Below, one piece after another: positions 40,758 through 53,212 of a stretch of 64,000 nt of DNA. The notes under the pieces were generated by a model. It was not told the DNA's origin. It searched no databases and was given only the letters and a program-made list of their open reading frames with translations. The stretch comes from Barthelona sp. PCE (lineage: Eukaryota; Metamonada: BaSk clade). The translations under genes were made by a program, and so were the position numbers. The DNA lies in the NCBI GenBank assembly GCA_040285745.1, contig JAUFOR010000008.1:1-64000 (forward strand), in the 5' to 3' direction. Within the stretch, counting starts at the first letter, position 1, and every line of letters begins with the position of its first letter.

Positions 40758-43700
40758 ATGGAAAGACAAATCCTGAAGAACAAAATGGACGTTGAATTTA
40801 TTAGTAACTCGTTGTGTGAAGCTTCATTTGAAGTTATGCGATGATTCAATGGCGTACCATGCCCTCCATGACCCTGGTGGTTGTGTTGAGGAAGGAAAAG
40901 AAGCCCTCAGTTGCAGTGCAGAAGGATCTTAAAAAATCCGTGATTTTGCACGATAATAAGAAATTGATTGGCCAGAGACCCTTGTTCATTGCTCTGACAT
41001 TGCTAATAGTGATTGTAATGCTAGAACTCGCGGCACAGATAATTTTTCTAAGGTTCTCCTTAAAGGTTGTTCGTGCGATGATGATATTGCTCCTCCCGTG
41101 CGTAAACCGATTGGCAAACCCAATTGTGCTGGTAAGATTGCGAAGCCTCTTGTTGCTAAGAAGATTGTAGAAAAGCCCGTTAAAAAGGCTGTGATACCGT
41201 CCACGCCGGATAAAGAAGCGAAACCTGTGAAAAACCCGATACCGAAACCTGTTCCAAAGAAGGTTAAGAAGAAAAAGCCGAAATTGAAAGAAAGAAAGCA
41301 TAAAAGTGCCGTTATCGAAGTTTCCAGCTATTGAAGAGAGCAAGGTATTGAAGAAGCTTGATAAGATGGAAGACTGTCGATAAACTAACGAAAGCAATTA
41401 CCGGCAAGAAAGAACCCCATCTCGTTACGGTTAAGGATCCTTCCATTATGAAAGATCCTCCTATCATTGAGAAGGACACTTCTCCCCTGATGACAGTGAC
41501 TCCCAACTGTTTGTTAAGGATGACAGTGGCTTATTGTCTTTAGACCCGAAGACTGAGGCGTTTGATGATGAATTGGCTAGAATCAATGATATGAGTAAGA
41601 CGTTACCTGCTACTATGAAGAGACCATCTGCTGCAGTACTGGGTACGAAGGAAAAACGTCAATATTTTGATGATGAAAACGTGCTGCTCTTAGATAGTAG
41701 CCCTGATGACTTGTTTACCTTACCGTTTCACTCAAAATTCTGGAGATTGATATTGAAACTATATATTCGTCAATCACATGACGGTTTCGTCGCTGACCTG
41801 ACAGAACGAGGAAGAGAGGTATACCGCGCCTATAGGGGCGGTCCCGATCAGGATTTGCATGTCCCGTTTCCGAGACCCGGCCCAGGAGCTGCTCCTGGTT
41901 GTGCTCTTAATTTCCAAAGTCAGTTAGCTTACTTGACTGTCGTAATGGGTGGAAAATTTTCTCCTTCAATGACATTTGCTATGGAAATTTTGAAACCTCT
42001 GGATGATCACCGTTCGTTCTTTAAGTATCCGGAACAAGCTAAAATTCTTGAGCTCTTTTGCGAAACGTGCTGGTGTTTATTCCTCAAAAACGTTTGACAG
42101 GTTACTGTTGAAGAATACTGAGGATTTCTTGGACATGGATAAGCTTCCTGCTTTGAAAACGAAAGCTCAGGAGATACTCAGTGACATTGACAACTATGAT
42201 GACAACTGGATCGATGACGACCGTGTTGCTGAGGTAAAAAGAAATTGCTGGCGGACATGGTTAAAGTTGATCCCAGCGATTACCATAAGATAAATGCTAT
42301 TAACAGGATTGGCTCAGTTAAGAGAAAGGTGTTGACGGGTGCGTCAGATATTTGACTCTTCTGCTGCCGGCGGTGTTCATGAGGTAAAGCAAACACTTTA
42401 TTTTTTCCCCATTCAAGATTGATGAACTTGCATTGATCCCAAGGGGTTCTTACCTTGCTAGTATCGACCTTAGCTCTAGTTTCCTGCACTTTGATATGTC
42501 TAAGAACATGGATATCGCTAATTGTATGGCTTGTATTATTGATGGTGAAGTTTATGTGGCTGATCGTGCACCATTTGGTGCCGTGATTAATAACAACCTC
42601 TTATGTACGTTGACTGGATTGTTAACTGCAATAATGAACAACTTTGATTTTTCCTTTTTGTTAGTTATGTCGATGATACTCTTGCTTTTTGGTACTGAAT
42701 CGCAGGTCACGTGCTATTCAGACATACACAACGATTTGCAAACTGATTGGTCTGAAAGTTAATGACGAAAAAATCAGTTACATCCCCAGCTGCTTCGGTT
42801 GATTTCTTAGGCTTTACTATCAAGTCAAACCCCGAGAACCGCGACGATCACATCAAGATTCGCCTATGCGAGAAGAGAAAGTTGAAAATGATTGAAGAAT
42901 GCAAAACGACTTTCTACACACTCTTCGGTTCTACTAAGGTTGCTGGAGGCTTCATTGTCAATGAGAATGTTACGCCTTTCGTTGAAGACCCTGACTCCCT
43001 GGAGAAGGAAGAGCTAGAATCGACCCTTGGTGATGATGTTGTATTGAAAGACGACGATGGTAAGTATATTGTGCCATCCTTATATGACATACAACGTCTT
43101 ATAGGGTTATTTGAATCTGCTGAAATATTGTCAACATTGTACACGATGGTGGCATCTCAACTCCGCGAACTTGTGCGAGATAACGTAAGATTCCACAAGA
43201 AGATCGGCGTGGATAGCAAAGTACCTGTGTTAACTGCTGAGGAAATGAAGAGATTACATGTTAAAGTACACAAATTTAGTATACTGAATGCAATCGCACA
43301 CGTCTTTGATTCTGAGTTATACCATAATGATTTCAAGGAGACTCGCATACGTTCGATGGACTTTACTACGTTTTCGGATGCTAGATTGAATGACTCAGTT
43401 GAAGGATACTCGGCTTTAATTTTTTGATATGCATACTCTTGAGTGTAAGGGAATGTTCGCTGAGAGTGATGTGAAACCTGGCGATATGCATAGGAACGTT
43501 AAGGCTGAGACTGACAGCTATACGATCGCTGCTGCAGAGCTAAATCCGATTCTAAGAATGATTTCACTTAAAGCAGAACAATTGAGTAATTGCGGTGTTC
43601 GTGTTGTAACTGATAACACTGTAGTTGCATACAACTTGAGATCCTTGATGGCCCCCAAGGGAAGGGTGCACCTCCTGAGCTGAAGGCTGCCCTTATGGAC

Positions 43701-45752
43701 TTATTCGAAATTTGTTATTCTAATAATATTACTATCCGTGTTGCGTACATACAGAGCGGCAAGAACTTGGTTGCTGATTACTTGTCACGCGGAATTACAG
43801 TTAATTATGATGAATTTATAAGTTTAGTTGGAAGATGGATATACCTACTCTTATTCTAATTGAAAAAGGTATTCCTCCAACCTTTTCGTCACCGTTGTTG
43901 TTTGATGGTTTACCTGTCGCTGATGGTGTGTCAACCAAGGGTCTATCTAAGCGCCATAAACAGATGATGATGGCCGAGATCCAGTATGGTTACAAATTTT
44001 CTGATATCGGTCCTTACCGAGGTGTTCCTGGCGAGGGCACCAAGCAGGCCTTTATGCAGAATGAACTCGCTGGTTGTATGAAGGATGTGTACTTAACTAA
44101 GGATGAGATCCAATTACAGATCACGGCTGGGAATCCGGTCATTTCAAAAATTGATATTTTCAATTCTTTCTTAGAGTACTCACAATTTACTGTATCGTAC
44201 CGCAAGGAAGAGAAGCACGTAGTACTTCTGATGATATTACCGTGAACCACATGTCTGTCCACGACGTGATTACACATGCTTGTTTTCGGCTACTAGATAT
44301 AACAGTGTAATTAAGATCAGGTTCTCTGAACCCTGCCCATTTTCAGCTGCTTGGGCATTACATGAGGTGCGAATGATTGAATCTGATGGTGTCCAGAAGT
44401 TTGAGATGACGATCGATCCTGAATTTTCGGTTCATGCGTCGTCGAAGAGTACTGACCTTAGGTACTCAGGGGTTCCTACTAACCAGAGAGTTGTACGTAA
44501 GGAACTGATTCCTACTAAGAAGATTCTCCCCCATTTAGTATTTCGAAATTTGAAGAATATGTCGACCAATTTTATCCCCCCATCAAGAGCGAAAAGGATG
44601 GCCTCGAGAATTAAACTGTTTATCAAAGTGGGTAATTGCCCGCTACAAGCTACCTAACGCAGTTATTGCGAGGAGATACTTGACAATCCACTATATTACC
44701 AAATTTATACATGCTAAATACCTTCAGTTGAAGAATGTAACATTACGCAATGGCAAAACAGAAGCAGTTTACGATGGTAAAACAGAGTACAGTTTTAACT
44801 TACATCACTTCTCTGAAAGAAGCTGTTGTGGTGTATTTACACTTGTTCTGGGGAAAGGAATTAGAGTATGACCATGCATGTAAGCTGTTAATGAACTGTA
44901 CAAAAGAATTTTTATAAGAAACATGAAGAGCCCCTACTGGCATGCGTATTGCCTGTGGAAAGACTACTGTTTTGGTTACTGCTAACGAGCTTGTTAAACA
45001 GTTGTTAATGGAACTTGATGATGAGGATGATGCTATTGATAGGTGTGCCCGCTGTCAATATTATATTGTCGTGCTGGGTATCATGGGCATACTGTTTAAC
45101 TTTTGCTGCCCGACCTAGCGACCTTAAGTATATTGCAAGAGGTAGTATAAGGTGTGATATTAACAATCCTACCGTTTCGTACCGTAAGACTAAGACTACT
45201 AATCCTGGAAGGAAGGATGTTACCCTAATTGGCAACCTTTCTAATGATATGGTCCTTAAAAAGTGGATTAAGGCGATGTGTGACTTAATCAACGATACTA
45301 GCGATTCGGACCTGCTATTTGGAGAAGATGCGTCAGTTATATTATGTGATCGTTATGTTGCAACGGTGAATGAAGCTCTTCAAACGATAAAAGATCATTT
45401 AGGTATTTTATATGATCAGTACATCGAAGATGGTGCTGATAGTATGGGACTAGCTCCAGATAAAGCTCTGGTTGATGCACACAGCTTTAGAGCTGGCCGT
45501 ACCGTCGAATGGCTAAATTCAGGAATTGATACCAATGAGCTGGTTAAATGTGGCCTTTGGGCTTCATCGGTATCTCCTGAGGAACACTACAATGTTCCAT
45601 GGTTGCTAGAACCGCCCAATGCTGAGTTTACGAGTGAAATAGAAGAAGAAACGAATACCCTACTTGAGTCCATTATGGATGGGTGTAGGTACGAGGTACC
45701 TGCGTCCTCAGTAGGCTCGTCTTCTTCTGAATCCCACTCTGAAACTCAGTAA
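40758..45752 (+). pseudogene. Pol (RT-RNase H-YR) of the nested element, second copy, frameshifted
   Basis: Matches 16561-21549. Long pieces remain open: 41534-42097, 42762-43427, 43835-44245 and 45015-45752. The last holds the YR catalytic part with ARPSDL, HSFRAGR and EEHYNV. Breaks are mostly homopolymer indels; the YVDD region near 42660-42680 is shifted. Confidence 0.82.
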
Positions 45753-46067
45753 ACACACTAGCAAGTTTTACTCCTTTGATAGAGTAACATGCACTCGAAG
45801 TAAGAATCATCTTGTTGCCCCTGGCTGTCTGTTGATGTCTACTGAGAGTAAAGAAAGAACGAGAAAGAGGTGGAAAACGTAGATTTACGTTTCTTCCCTC
45901 TTTTGAGACTTATTATTTTATTTATTTTTAAACTATTGTGGGTGTAGGTACGAGGTACCTGCGTCCTCAGTAGGCTCGTCTTCTTCTGAATCCCACTCTG
46001 AAACTCAGTAAACACACTAGCAAGTTTTACTCCTTTGATAGAGTAACATGCACTCGAAGTAAGAATC

Positions 46068-47050
46068 AAGTCTAGGATACAGTGGAGGAATGCCACTGGG
46101 ACTGCAGTTTTTTGACGACTAGCGTGGTATTGTCTTCTCTTCCAAGAATTTTCAGGGTTGCCGAGGCAAGTGAAGCTCTCGTTTATAATTCTATACCACC
46201 GGGAGCTATCGTTGGAGACATTGTTTTCTTCTAAAACGGGCAGGATTCCTGGGAAGAGGCCTCCGTTGTTGTAGTTGAGGGTTCTGGTGGCGCCGAACGT
46301 GGTTTTGAGGATTTCAATCAGGTTATCCCAGCCTGGCTCGGGGCCAAGCTTGGGCTCTTCCGTCATCCGAGCCATGAAGCCTTTTATCCTTCCCATGGCC
46401 TCAGGGTCAAATGGGCGGGCGAACGCATTCATGGATGGGTCTGTACCCCTTGTGGAACCACAAAGTTGGGGGCCATTTGCTCCATCAGCGCCTCCTCGAC
46501 ATACCGGGATATGTCGCCCGAATTCCCCCTGAATGTATCGATAATCTCGTCCCGCATTGCCACGATGTTACTCATGGGCGGGGGCTTGAGGACCGCCTCA
46601 AACGCGGCCTCATCAGAAGTCGCTGGTCGCCTGGAGCTTCGCACGGGCACCCTGTGCAAATTTCCTGACACGGTCATGCAGAGGATACACAAGCTTAAAA
46701 AAAAGCATGTCCCAGGCATTTTGTGCGACTCCTGAACTCGACCTCCTAAGGTCGGATGTTGCCCTTTCTTATTTCGGCCGCGGTGGCCTCCGCGGTGGGC
46801 ATGCCATGAAGAAGAAGTAACGCGTACTTCTCCCTTTCACCGTCCTCGCTGCTGCCTCTGTCCCACACCGCAGTGGGGATGGGCTCGTTATGGTTTAGCA
46901 GCGGGATCTCATCTACAATGTGCACCAATGATGCCAAGAGGACGGGTAGTACACTCTTGCACAGGTGGGACACTTTCTTGAGCTTCCAGAGCTCTGGACT
47001 ATCCTTGAGGCTATACATGGCCTCAAAAGACCATCTCTGCCATGTCCACG
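46068..47050 (-). pseudogene. Gag N-terminal part, minus-strand YR element, second copy
   Basis: Matches 21860-22837. The piece 45839-46432 is open across two indel sites that break the first copy. The pieces 46429-46719 and 46746-47018 are separated by a run of extra A near 46695. The two copies repair each other's frames, which shows that the original gag was intact. Confidence 0.65.
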
Positions 47051-47319
47051 ACCCTCCTCACGGGCTCCTTGTAGTTTGTTTTTAAATTTCTAAAACTTAA
47101 ACATTCTATTCCCTCATTTACATAACTCGACATTGAACAAAGGATTTAAATCTCAATATATATCAATCTTTGACGGGTTTTTTTTTGAATTCAGGAAAGA
47201 AATCGAAAAGCAGTTACTCGAGTCCGAGTAACTTAGCTAGGATTATTCTTTAACTCTCACTATCAGTGTATGTCATCTAGGTTTCGGGTGCATCAAGATT
47301 CCGATTGCCATCAACTACA

Positions 47320-50300
47320 AGCAGTAACAGGTCCTCTGGGGCGCCCCACGTACTCTACGACCACCAATATACGCCATTTGAGCCCATATGCCTGCGTAAG
47401 GTAGATGAAGACTTTGGTAAATTTGGGTCACGTTATGCCGGTTTTGTCAAGATACTTGTCCACAAGCTCTACTCAGAGTGTGCCTACTGCAAACTTCAGA
47501 ATTTATTTTTCCAAGATATGATTTGTGGTAGCTTATGGAGTTCACGATTTTTAACATCACTTCATTCGATCATTATGCCCCCGCACACGGGCCCAAGCTG
47601 TCCCCCCACGACACTGTGTTATCATTATATGCATGCCACGACGCTATTTTCATGGTTTCGTGCGTTTTGCAACTGTGTCGTGTTCTGTCGCTAAAACTGA
47701 CAAGTAGTGTGGTAGAATATCTCTACCGACAGTCACAGCTCAACCTTGTGACCCTTTCTCCTTACAACACATTATCAGATACATTTTCAGATACTGTATA
47801 TTTACCTTCCCGCTTCCAGAGTGGGATGATGATGATGATTATTATTTGTATGAAGAGCAAAAGTATCTAGGACTCCTCCTGCAGCTTATGTACCCAATCC
47901 AGAAATAGAGAGGGTATATGAGGATATCGAAACAATGTTAGCCAATCCAATTGTTACTACGCCACATAGTCCTTTGCAAACACTTATGTATCTTAAGGAA
48001 GATGTCAAGTACCAACTAACAGAGTTCGGTGAGCAGATGTTGTCAATAATTCAAAGGACGAAAGTTTCTTCAAACAACAGGAGAGCCCCGTCCATAGAAA
48101 TAATTCGACAAAATGTTCATGATCAGTGGAGTGGCTTGTGCACTGACGCAGATTGGTTGTCTTTACGCAGTATTGAAGGTGAGAAGATGGAAACCGTTGG
48201 TGTACGTCTTTCAAGCCCAGGTACACGAGGACAACTCGTTATTGCACATGCTATCCTGAAAGTATGCAGCACTGGCGTTGATGCAAACGAGATTGTACAT
48301 GCTATCAATGAGAAGTTTGGAGACGAGAGATTCACACATTTGGATGACACTATAAGGCGTGTCGCTTCTGAGGAAAAGGAAGATGAGCGTTGCAGGATTT
48401 TACATCCGGCAGCAATCAATTCCGTTAGAAGTGTGTCTTGTATGAAATTCAGAATGGACTCGCGTGGCCAGAATGTTTATCATTGGCAGAATGTAGAACC
48501 GTTCACGGATAATTTCTATTTCGTGATGTTTGCGTTTATCAAGGCCTGTTTGGAATTTAATGGAAGTAGAAACTTGTACGAGCTCTTCCCATTTTTTTAG
48601 TAGTAGAATGATTCCTCTACTCAGTCATATTTTTTAAGGTGGAAAGTGATCCAGAATCGCATGATTCTGTCTTCCAAGAAGTTGGAGCGCCAGCATTGGT
48701 TAACCGGAACCAGTCACAGTCACATACATTGGATGTTGACCCGGTAGATACTAACCCGACGCCTTCAATTCCTGTTACGAGCAGTGTTACCAACCAAGCT
48801 CCTCCTATTATGAGCAATGTTACATACCCAGTTTCAAGTTCTCGTATGGAATACACTTTCCCCATTTTACTGTACGACCCGCTGGTCCGATTCAATCGAC
48901 TTTGTGCAACTGACGGTAATAGCGAAATTGCTGAGAGAAGAGTTGCTGAAGATTTCTTTGGAGAACTTCTGGGCGCTTATTGCGCTAATCCACCGCGATT
49001 GCCTCAGTGGCAGAGCGGTAATATTGAAACACTTGTGAGAATCAAGGAGTTTGTCAACAAATTGTCCGGGGTCCTGGCTCTACATTCTTTACGACCAGAC
49101 CTAGACAAAGACGATGCTCTAGAAGTTTTTTAATGAGTTTGTTTTTCAGAAAGTTATCGAGAACCAAGATAATTTAATTGGTGATAAGAAATCAAAGCTA
49201 TATTTCTGTGTCCTGAAGATTGGTTTGTTAATACGGAATACTCCATTACGTGAGTCTCAACGATGTATAGGCGAGGCTCTAATAGTTGCAGCTTCTGCGC
49301 TATGTTTTGGTAAGACGCCGAGGCAACGTTCCAATCAGCCATCCGTTGAGTCTAGGGAGTCTGTAAGCCTTCGTATGAAGAAGTACGCAGACGCCAACCA
49401 ACCAGGAAAGGCCATAAGGCTAGCAAAGAGTCAAGGTACCATGCCTTTATCAGATACTAACGTGCTGGAACAGATGCAATCAAAGCATCCAGTCAGTGCA
49501 CCAGTTTCTGATGCGATTCTGCGCGAAACCATGAGTTCTTTCAAGAGGTGAGTGGGACCCTGAGGAATTCATAATATCGAAAGATATGGTGTATGAGACC
49601 ACCAAAAAAAGTCAAAAAAGTACATTTCTGCCGGTGCCGATGGGTGATGCCATATTTACTTAAGTTATTTGTGGCTGAAATCTATCGTAACGATCGCTAC
49701 ATGGATGCTTTTACTCAAGTTATCAATGATTATGCGTTCGGATCGCGCCCGTGGGCCCTTTGGAATATCCGACTAATTGCTCTTAACAAAAAGCATGTGG
49801 AGGAGCTTCAAGAGGGTGAGCATATGCCTGTACGCCCCATCGCAGTTGCCTCTGCACTCGGTGGTATCGCTGATAAGATCATCGCGAGTCAAGATCTGAA
49901 GTTTCAGTCTGAACGTGTCAAAAAAGTACTTGTTTAAACACAAACAATTCGGTGCTGGGATGCGGGATGCTACTGCTTTGGTCGCAAACCTCGTGGATGT
50001 TAATCTAAAGCGAAGTGATCGTAATGTTGCTCTTGTTATTGACATTGCTAACGCCTTCAACAGCGTTCGTCGTGACAAGCTGCTGCATATTGTCGCTGCA
50101 CATGCTCCTTGGTGCTTCCAAGCATATCATCAGATGTGCAAAAGGCCAATTCCGATTTGGTCGAATGGAGAGCGCCTTCCTTTTTTTGATAGTTGTATGG
50201 GCGTGTTACAGGGTAACGCAACGTCTCCGTTGTTGTTTGCTCTTCTTATTGCTGAAGTTTTTTGAAGGATACGAAAGCCGTAGCCCCAGATTCAGTCAAT

Positions 50301-51780
50301 ATGTACGCGTATGCTGACGATATTTATATTGTTGGTGAACCATCAACTGTCATGTCAACCTTTGATGTAATCAAGGGTAAGCTCGAGTTCTATAACCTGA
50401 AAGTGAATGCTGAGAAGTGTGAGCTGGTGGGGTATGGAGCCGGGAGTATTGCTTTCGCTTCAAGGATATTTCCAAGAGGTGAAGAGCAAGAGAACATCGC
50501 TACCCACAACTTAAAGCTTAGCTTTTTTTATCAATTGTTAGGTACTCAGATTGGCGACTTTAATGTTAGTCATGCATGCGCAAGATTTAGCAATGGCGTC
50601 AAACAACTTCTCGAGTATATAAGTCCAGGGACAGCTTTGTTCAAGTATCTTGCTTCTATGTCGATTGATCAGATGCTCATTCATCACGTACGCTCGGTGA
50701 CTCTCTCACTGAAGATGCAGTTGATGATATGGAAAGGACCATCAAACAGAATTTACTTCTTGAGATGATTCCTGGAGCCGATGAGTTATCGATCGATGAA
50801 GCTCCAACTCTCCGTTATCCTTTGTCTCTTGGTGGGACTGGTTGTCTAGACTTTGTGTTTCTCCACAAAATAGCTGACTTGGCAAGTACCGCTTCGGTAA
50901 GTAGCTCAATCAAGCGTTTCAATTTGATTGAGTGGTCGGATTTCACTAGGCTTAGCCCACGTTATTTGGCCGCAGCTAGATTCAACTATGACAAAGATAA
51001 CAAACCCTACTTTATGCCGGATGCTCATTACCAAGATGAGGATTGCCAACACAAACTTGTGGAAGCAGTTTCTCTTAACAGTGAAACAAAGCATGAATTT
51101 GCTTCAAATTTACTGTGGCTTGCCGTAAACTATGGGCAGCACACTCAGATGGAGTCGTACGATGTTGAGATCAGTATGGCTACTAATATTGTGCGTCAAA
51201 AAAAGCAAAACTACAAAACATTCTCACAAAACGTTTTTTCGAATTGTTTGATTATGCGATCAAACATTGTCGTTTCCATCCAGAATCATTTATATCCCGA
51301 GACGCCTTTGATGTCTCAGCGTTCTGTTGCCTGGTCACTCGATGCTACCGTCGCCACATGGCCCCAAAGGTCAGTTGCCAATATTCATTCAATGTTTGAT
51401 GAGCGTTACATGTTTGGTTATGCTTTAGCCGGTATATACCAATTGTTGTTCCCTGAACTTCGCGAAATGTACGCCTCTGGGCGGTGCAACTTCTGTGGAG
51501 AGAAGGTTTTGGACAGAAGAAGTCATCATTATTCTTGTTCAAAAAATCACGGTCTTGTCGTCAAACTGCAACAACATTCTTGAGAAAACAGTTGATACTG
51601 TTCGAAAATCAGAAATGCTCATATTTTCAACTTGGATAAGCCAATTCCTAAAAGAAAGTTTGAGGAGTACAGTGACATACATCGTGTACAATTGGGTTGG
51701 ACACATGAACGGTAATGAAAGTGGTGAGTCGTGCCCCAATCGGAAAGAACGTAAGCGACCAGATTTTGCAATACTGGAAG
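47320..51780 (+). mobile_element. Unit 5: 5'- and 3'-truncated non-LTR element
   Basis: It starts like unit 3 after repeat A1 of the YR element. It ends abruptly inside the endonuclease coding region (just after the codons for AILEA), where it is joined to the 5' region of unit 6. About 0.5 kb of 3' sequence present in unit 3 is missing. Confidence 0.85.
47320..51780 (+). pseudogene. Non-LTR polyprotein of unit 5, heavily frameshifted
   Basis: Same protein as units 2-4 and 6. Open pieces include 47935-48600, 48639-49133, 49225-49551, 49593-49937, 49915-50265, 50262-50768 (YADD) and 50729-51583 (RT thumb to CCHC). The RPD codons are near 51755 but the second endonuclease aspartate is lost with the truncation. 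Confidence 0.8.
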
Positions 51781-51781
51781 C

Positions 51782-53140
51782 ATGGACCAAGAAGGTTTTA
51801 GACCTGATGGGATACATGGAACACGCGTAGAAGGCAGCCCTGAACCCGTTCAGACTACTGGAAACGCCGAAAATGGTGTTAGTTTTGAGAAAAAAGACTC
51901 GTGTTGTGATGGAAGTGCAGCTATTTCAAACTCGGAGGACGTCGTTCTGGTGTCGTTACGATCGCTGAATACGAAAAATGGGCACAAATAGTGAATATGA
52001 AGAAAACGTTTTTAGTTGTGATGCAGAACGATTCTAAAGGGGTTAGACCCAGCAGATCAGCATGTATCGGTGCGTAGACGCGCTTTTACAAGCACAGAAA
52101 CGCCCAAACAACTTTGAACAAAATTCAAATTCCAAAACTTCTACAGTGATGGTTTTTTCGCTATTTCCATGTCCTGGCCCTCCTCAAGAGGCGCTTTCGA
52201 CGTATTCAAGCAGGGAATTTTTGTTGCAGATGCATGATGCGGGGATTTTGTTGTTTTACAGCAGATTTCAGCCATGGCAAGACACTACGTCAAGCTTTGT
52301 TAGAGTGTTTTATCCCATGGGTCCCCCTGCGGGCATGAGACATCTTTATAATCATGCCATCTCGCTTTACAATTTTCAATCAATTTCAAGCCGTTTCGCC
52401 GCTATTTTTTCGATGATTCCGAGCAGTAACATGAAAATCGCATCGCCTGTCATATTATTTGATCATAAACGAGACTATTTGCAGAATATGGACCAAGAAG
52501 GTTTTAGACCTGATGGGATACATGGAACACGCGTAGAAGGCAGCCCTGAACCCGTTCAGACTACTGGAAACGCCGAAAATGGTGTTAGTTTTGAGAAAAA
52601 AAAAGACTCGTGTTGTGATGGAAGTGCAGCTATTTCAAACTCGGAGGACGTCGTTCTGGTGTCGTTACGATCGCTGAATACGAAAAAATGGGCACAAATA
52701 GTGAATATGAAGAAAACGTTTTTAGTTGTGATGCAGAACGATTCTAAAGGGGTTAGACCCAGCAGATCAGCATGTATCGGTGCGTAGACGCGCTTTTACA
52801 AGCACAGAAACGCCCAAACAACTTTGAACAAAATTCAAATTCCAAAACTTCTACAGTGATGGTTTTTTCGCTATTTCCATGTCCTGGCCCTCCTCAAGAG
52901 GCGCTTTCGACGTATTCAAGCAGGGAATTTTTGTTGCAGATGCATGATGCGGGGATTTTGTTGTTTTACAGCAGATTTCAGCCATGGCAAGACACTACGT
53001 CAAGCTTTGTTAGAGTGTTTTATCCCATGGGTCCCCCTGCGGGCATGAGACATCTTTATAATCATGCCATCTCGCTTTACAATTTTCAATCAATTTCAAG
53101 CCGTTTCGCCGCTATTTTTTCGATGATTCCGAGCAGTAAC
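51782..53140 (+). repeat. Tandem 5' coding repeats of unit 6 (710-711 bp period)
   Basis: The first copy lacks its opening 60 or so bp; the second is complete (52431-53140). In both, the codons for SACIG are followed by one G fewer than in unit 4, so each is 710 bp here and shifts frame. The unit 4 copy of 711 bp is probably the true length. Confidence 0.85.
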
Positions 53141-53212
53141 AGGTCCTCTGGGGCGCCCCACGTACTCTACGACCACCAATATACGCCATTTGGAGCCCAT
53201 ATGCCTGCGTAA
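52062..53212 (+). pseudogene. N-terminal repeat region of the unit 6 polyprotein, broken by a one-base deletion per repeat
   Basis: Open at 52062-52787 and 52772-53212. The translation passes from the end of one repeat (SMIPSSN) into the start of the next (MKIASPV) without a break, so the tandem repeat is coding. The frame is lost at each ATCGGTGCG, where unit 4 has an extra G, and again near 53192 by an added G. Confidence 0.72.

Larger units (their letters stand above)
39433..46068 (+). mobile_element. Nested PAT-like YR retrotransposon, second copy
   Basis: Same boundaries and ATCA junctions as 15249-21863. A1 is at 39433-39555, B1 at 45681-45809, A2 at 45806-45929 and B2 at 45940-46068. 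Both ORFs are present but interrupted by one-base indels. Confidence 0.88.
34200..47319 (-). mobile_element. PAT-like YR retrotransposon (minus strand), second copy, with the same nested element
   Basis: Same structure as 10010-23113. B2 is at about 34200-34316, A2 at about 34581-34724, B1 at about 34725-34839 and A1 at about 47178-47319. Coding regions carry dozens of one-base indels. The nested YR element sits at 39433-46068, at the identical position in gag. Confidence 0.85.
28293..51780. repeat. 24-kb repeat, copy 2 (unit 4 through unit 5), indel-rich
   Basis: Second copy of 4098-27568. Most differences from copy 1 are single-base homopolymer insertions or deletions, densest between 34 and 50 kb, plus a set of CGG-to-CAG changes. 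It may be a real tandem duplication that was poorly polished, or an assembly duplicate. Confidence 0.8.
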
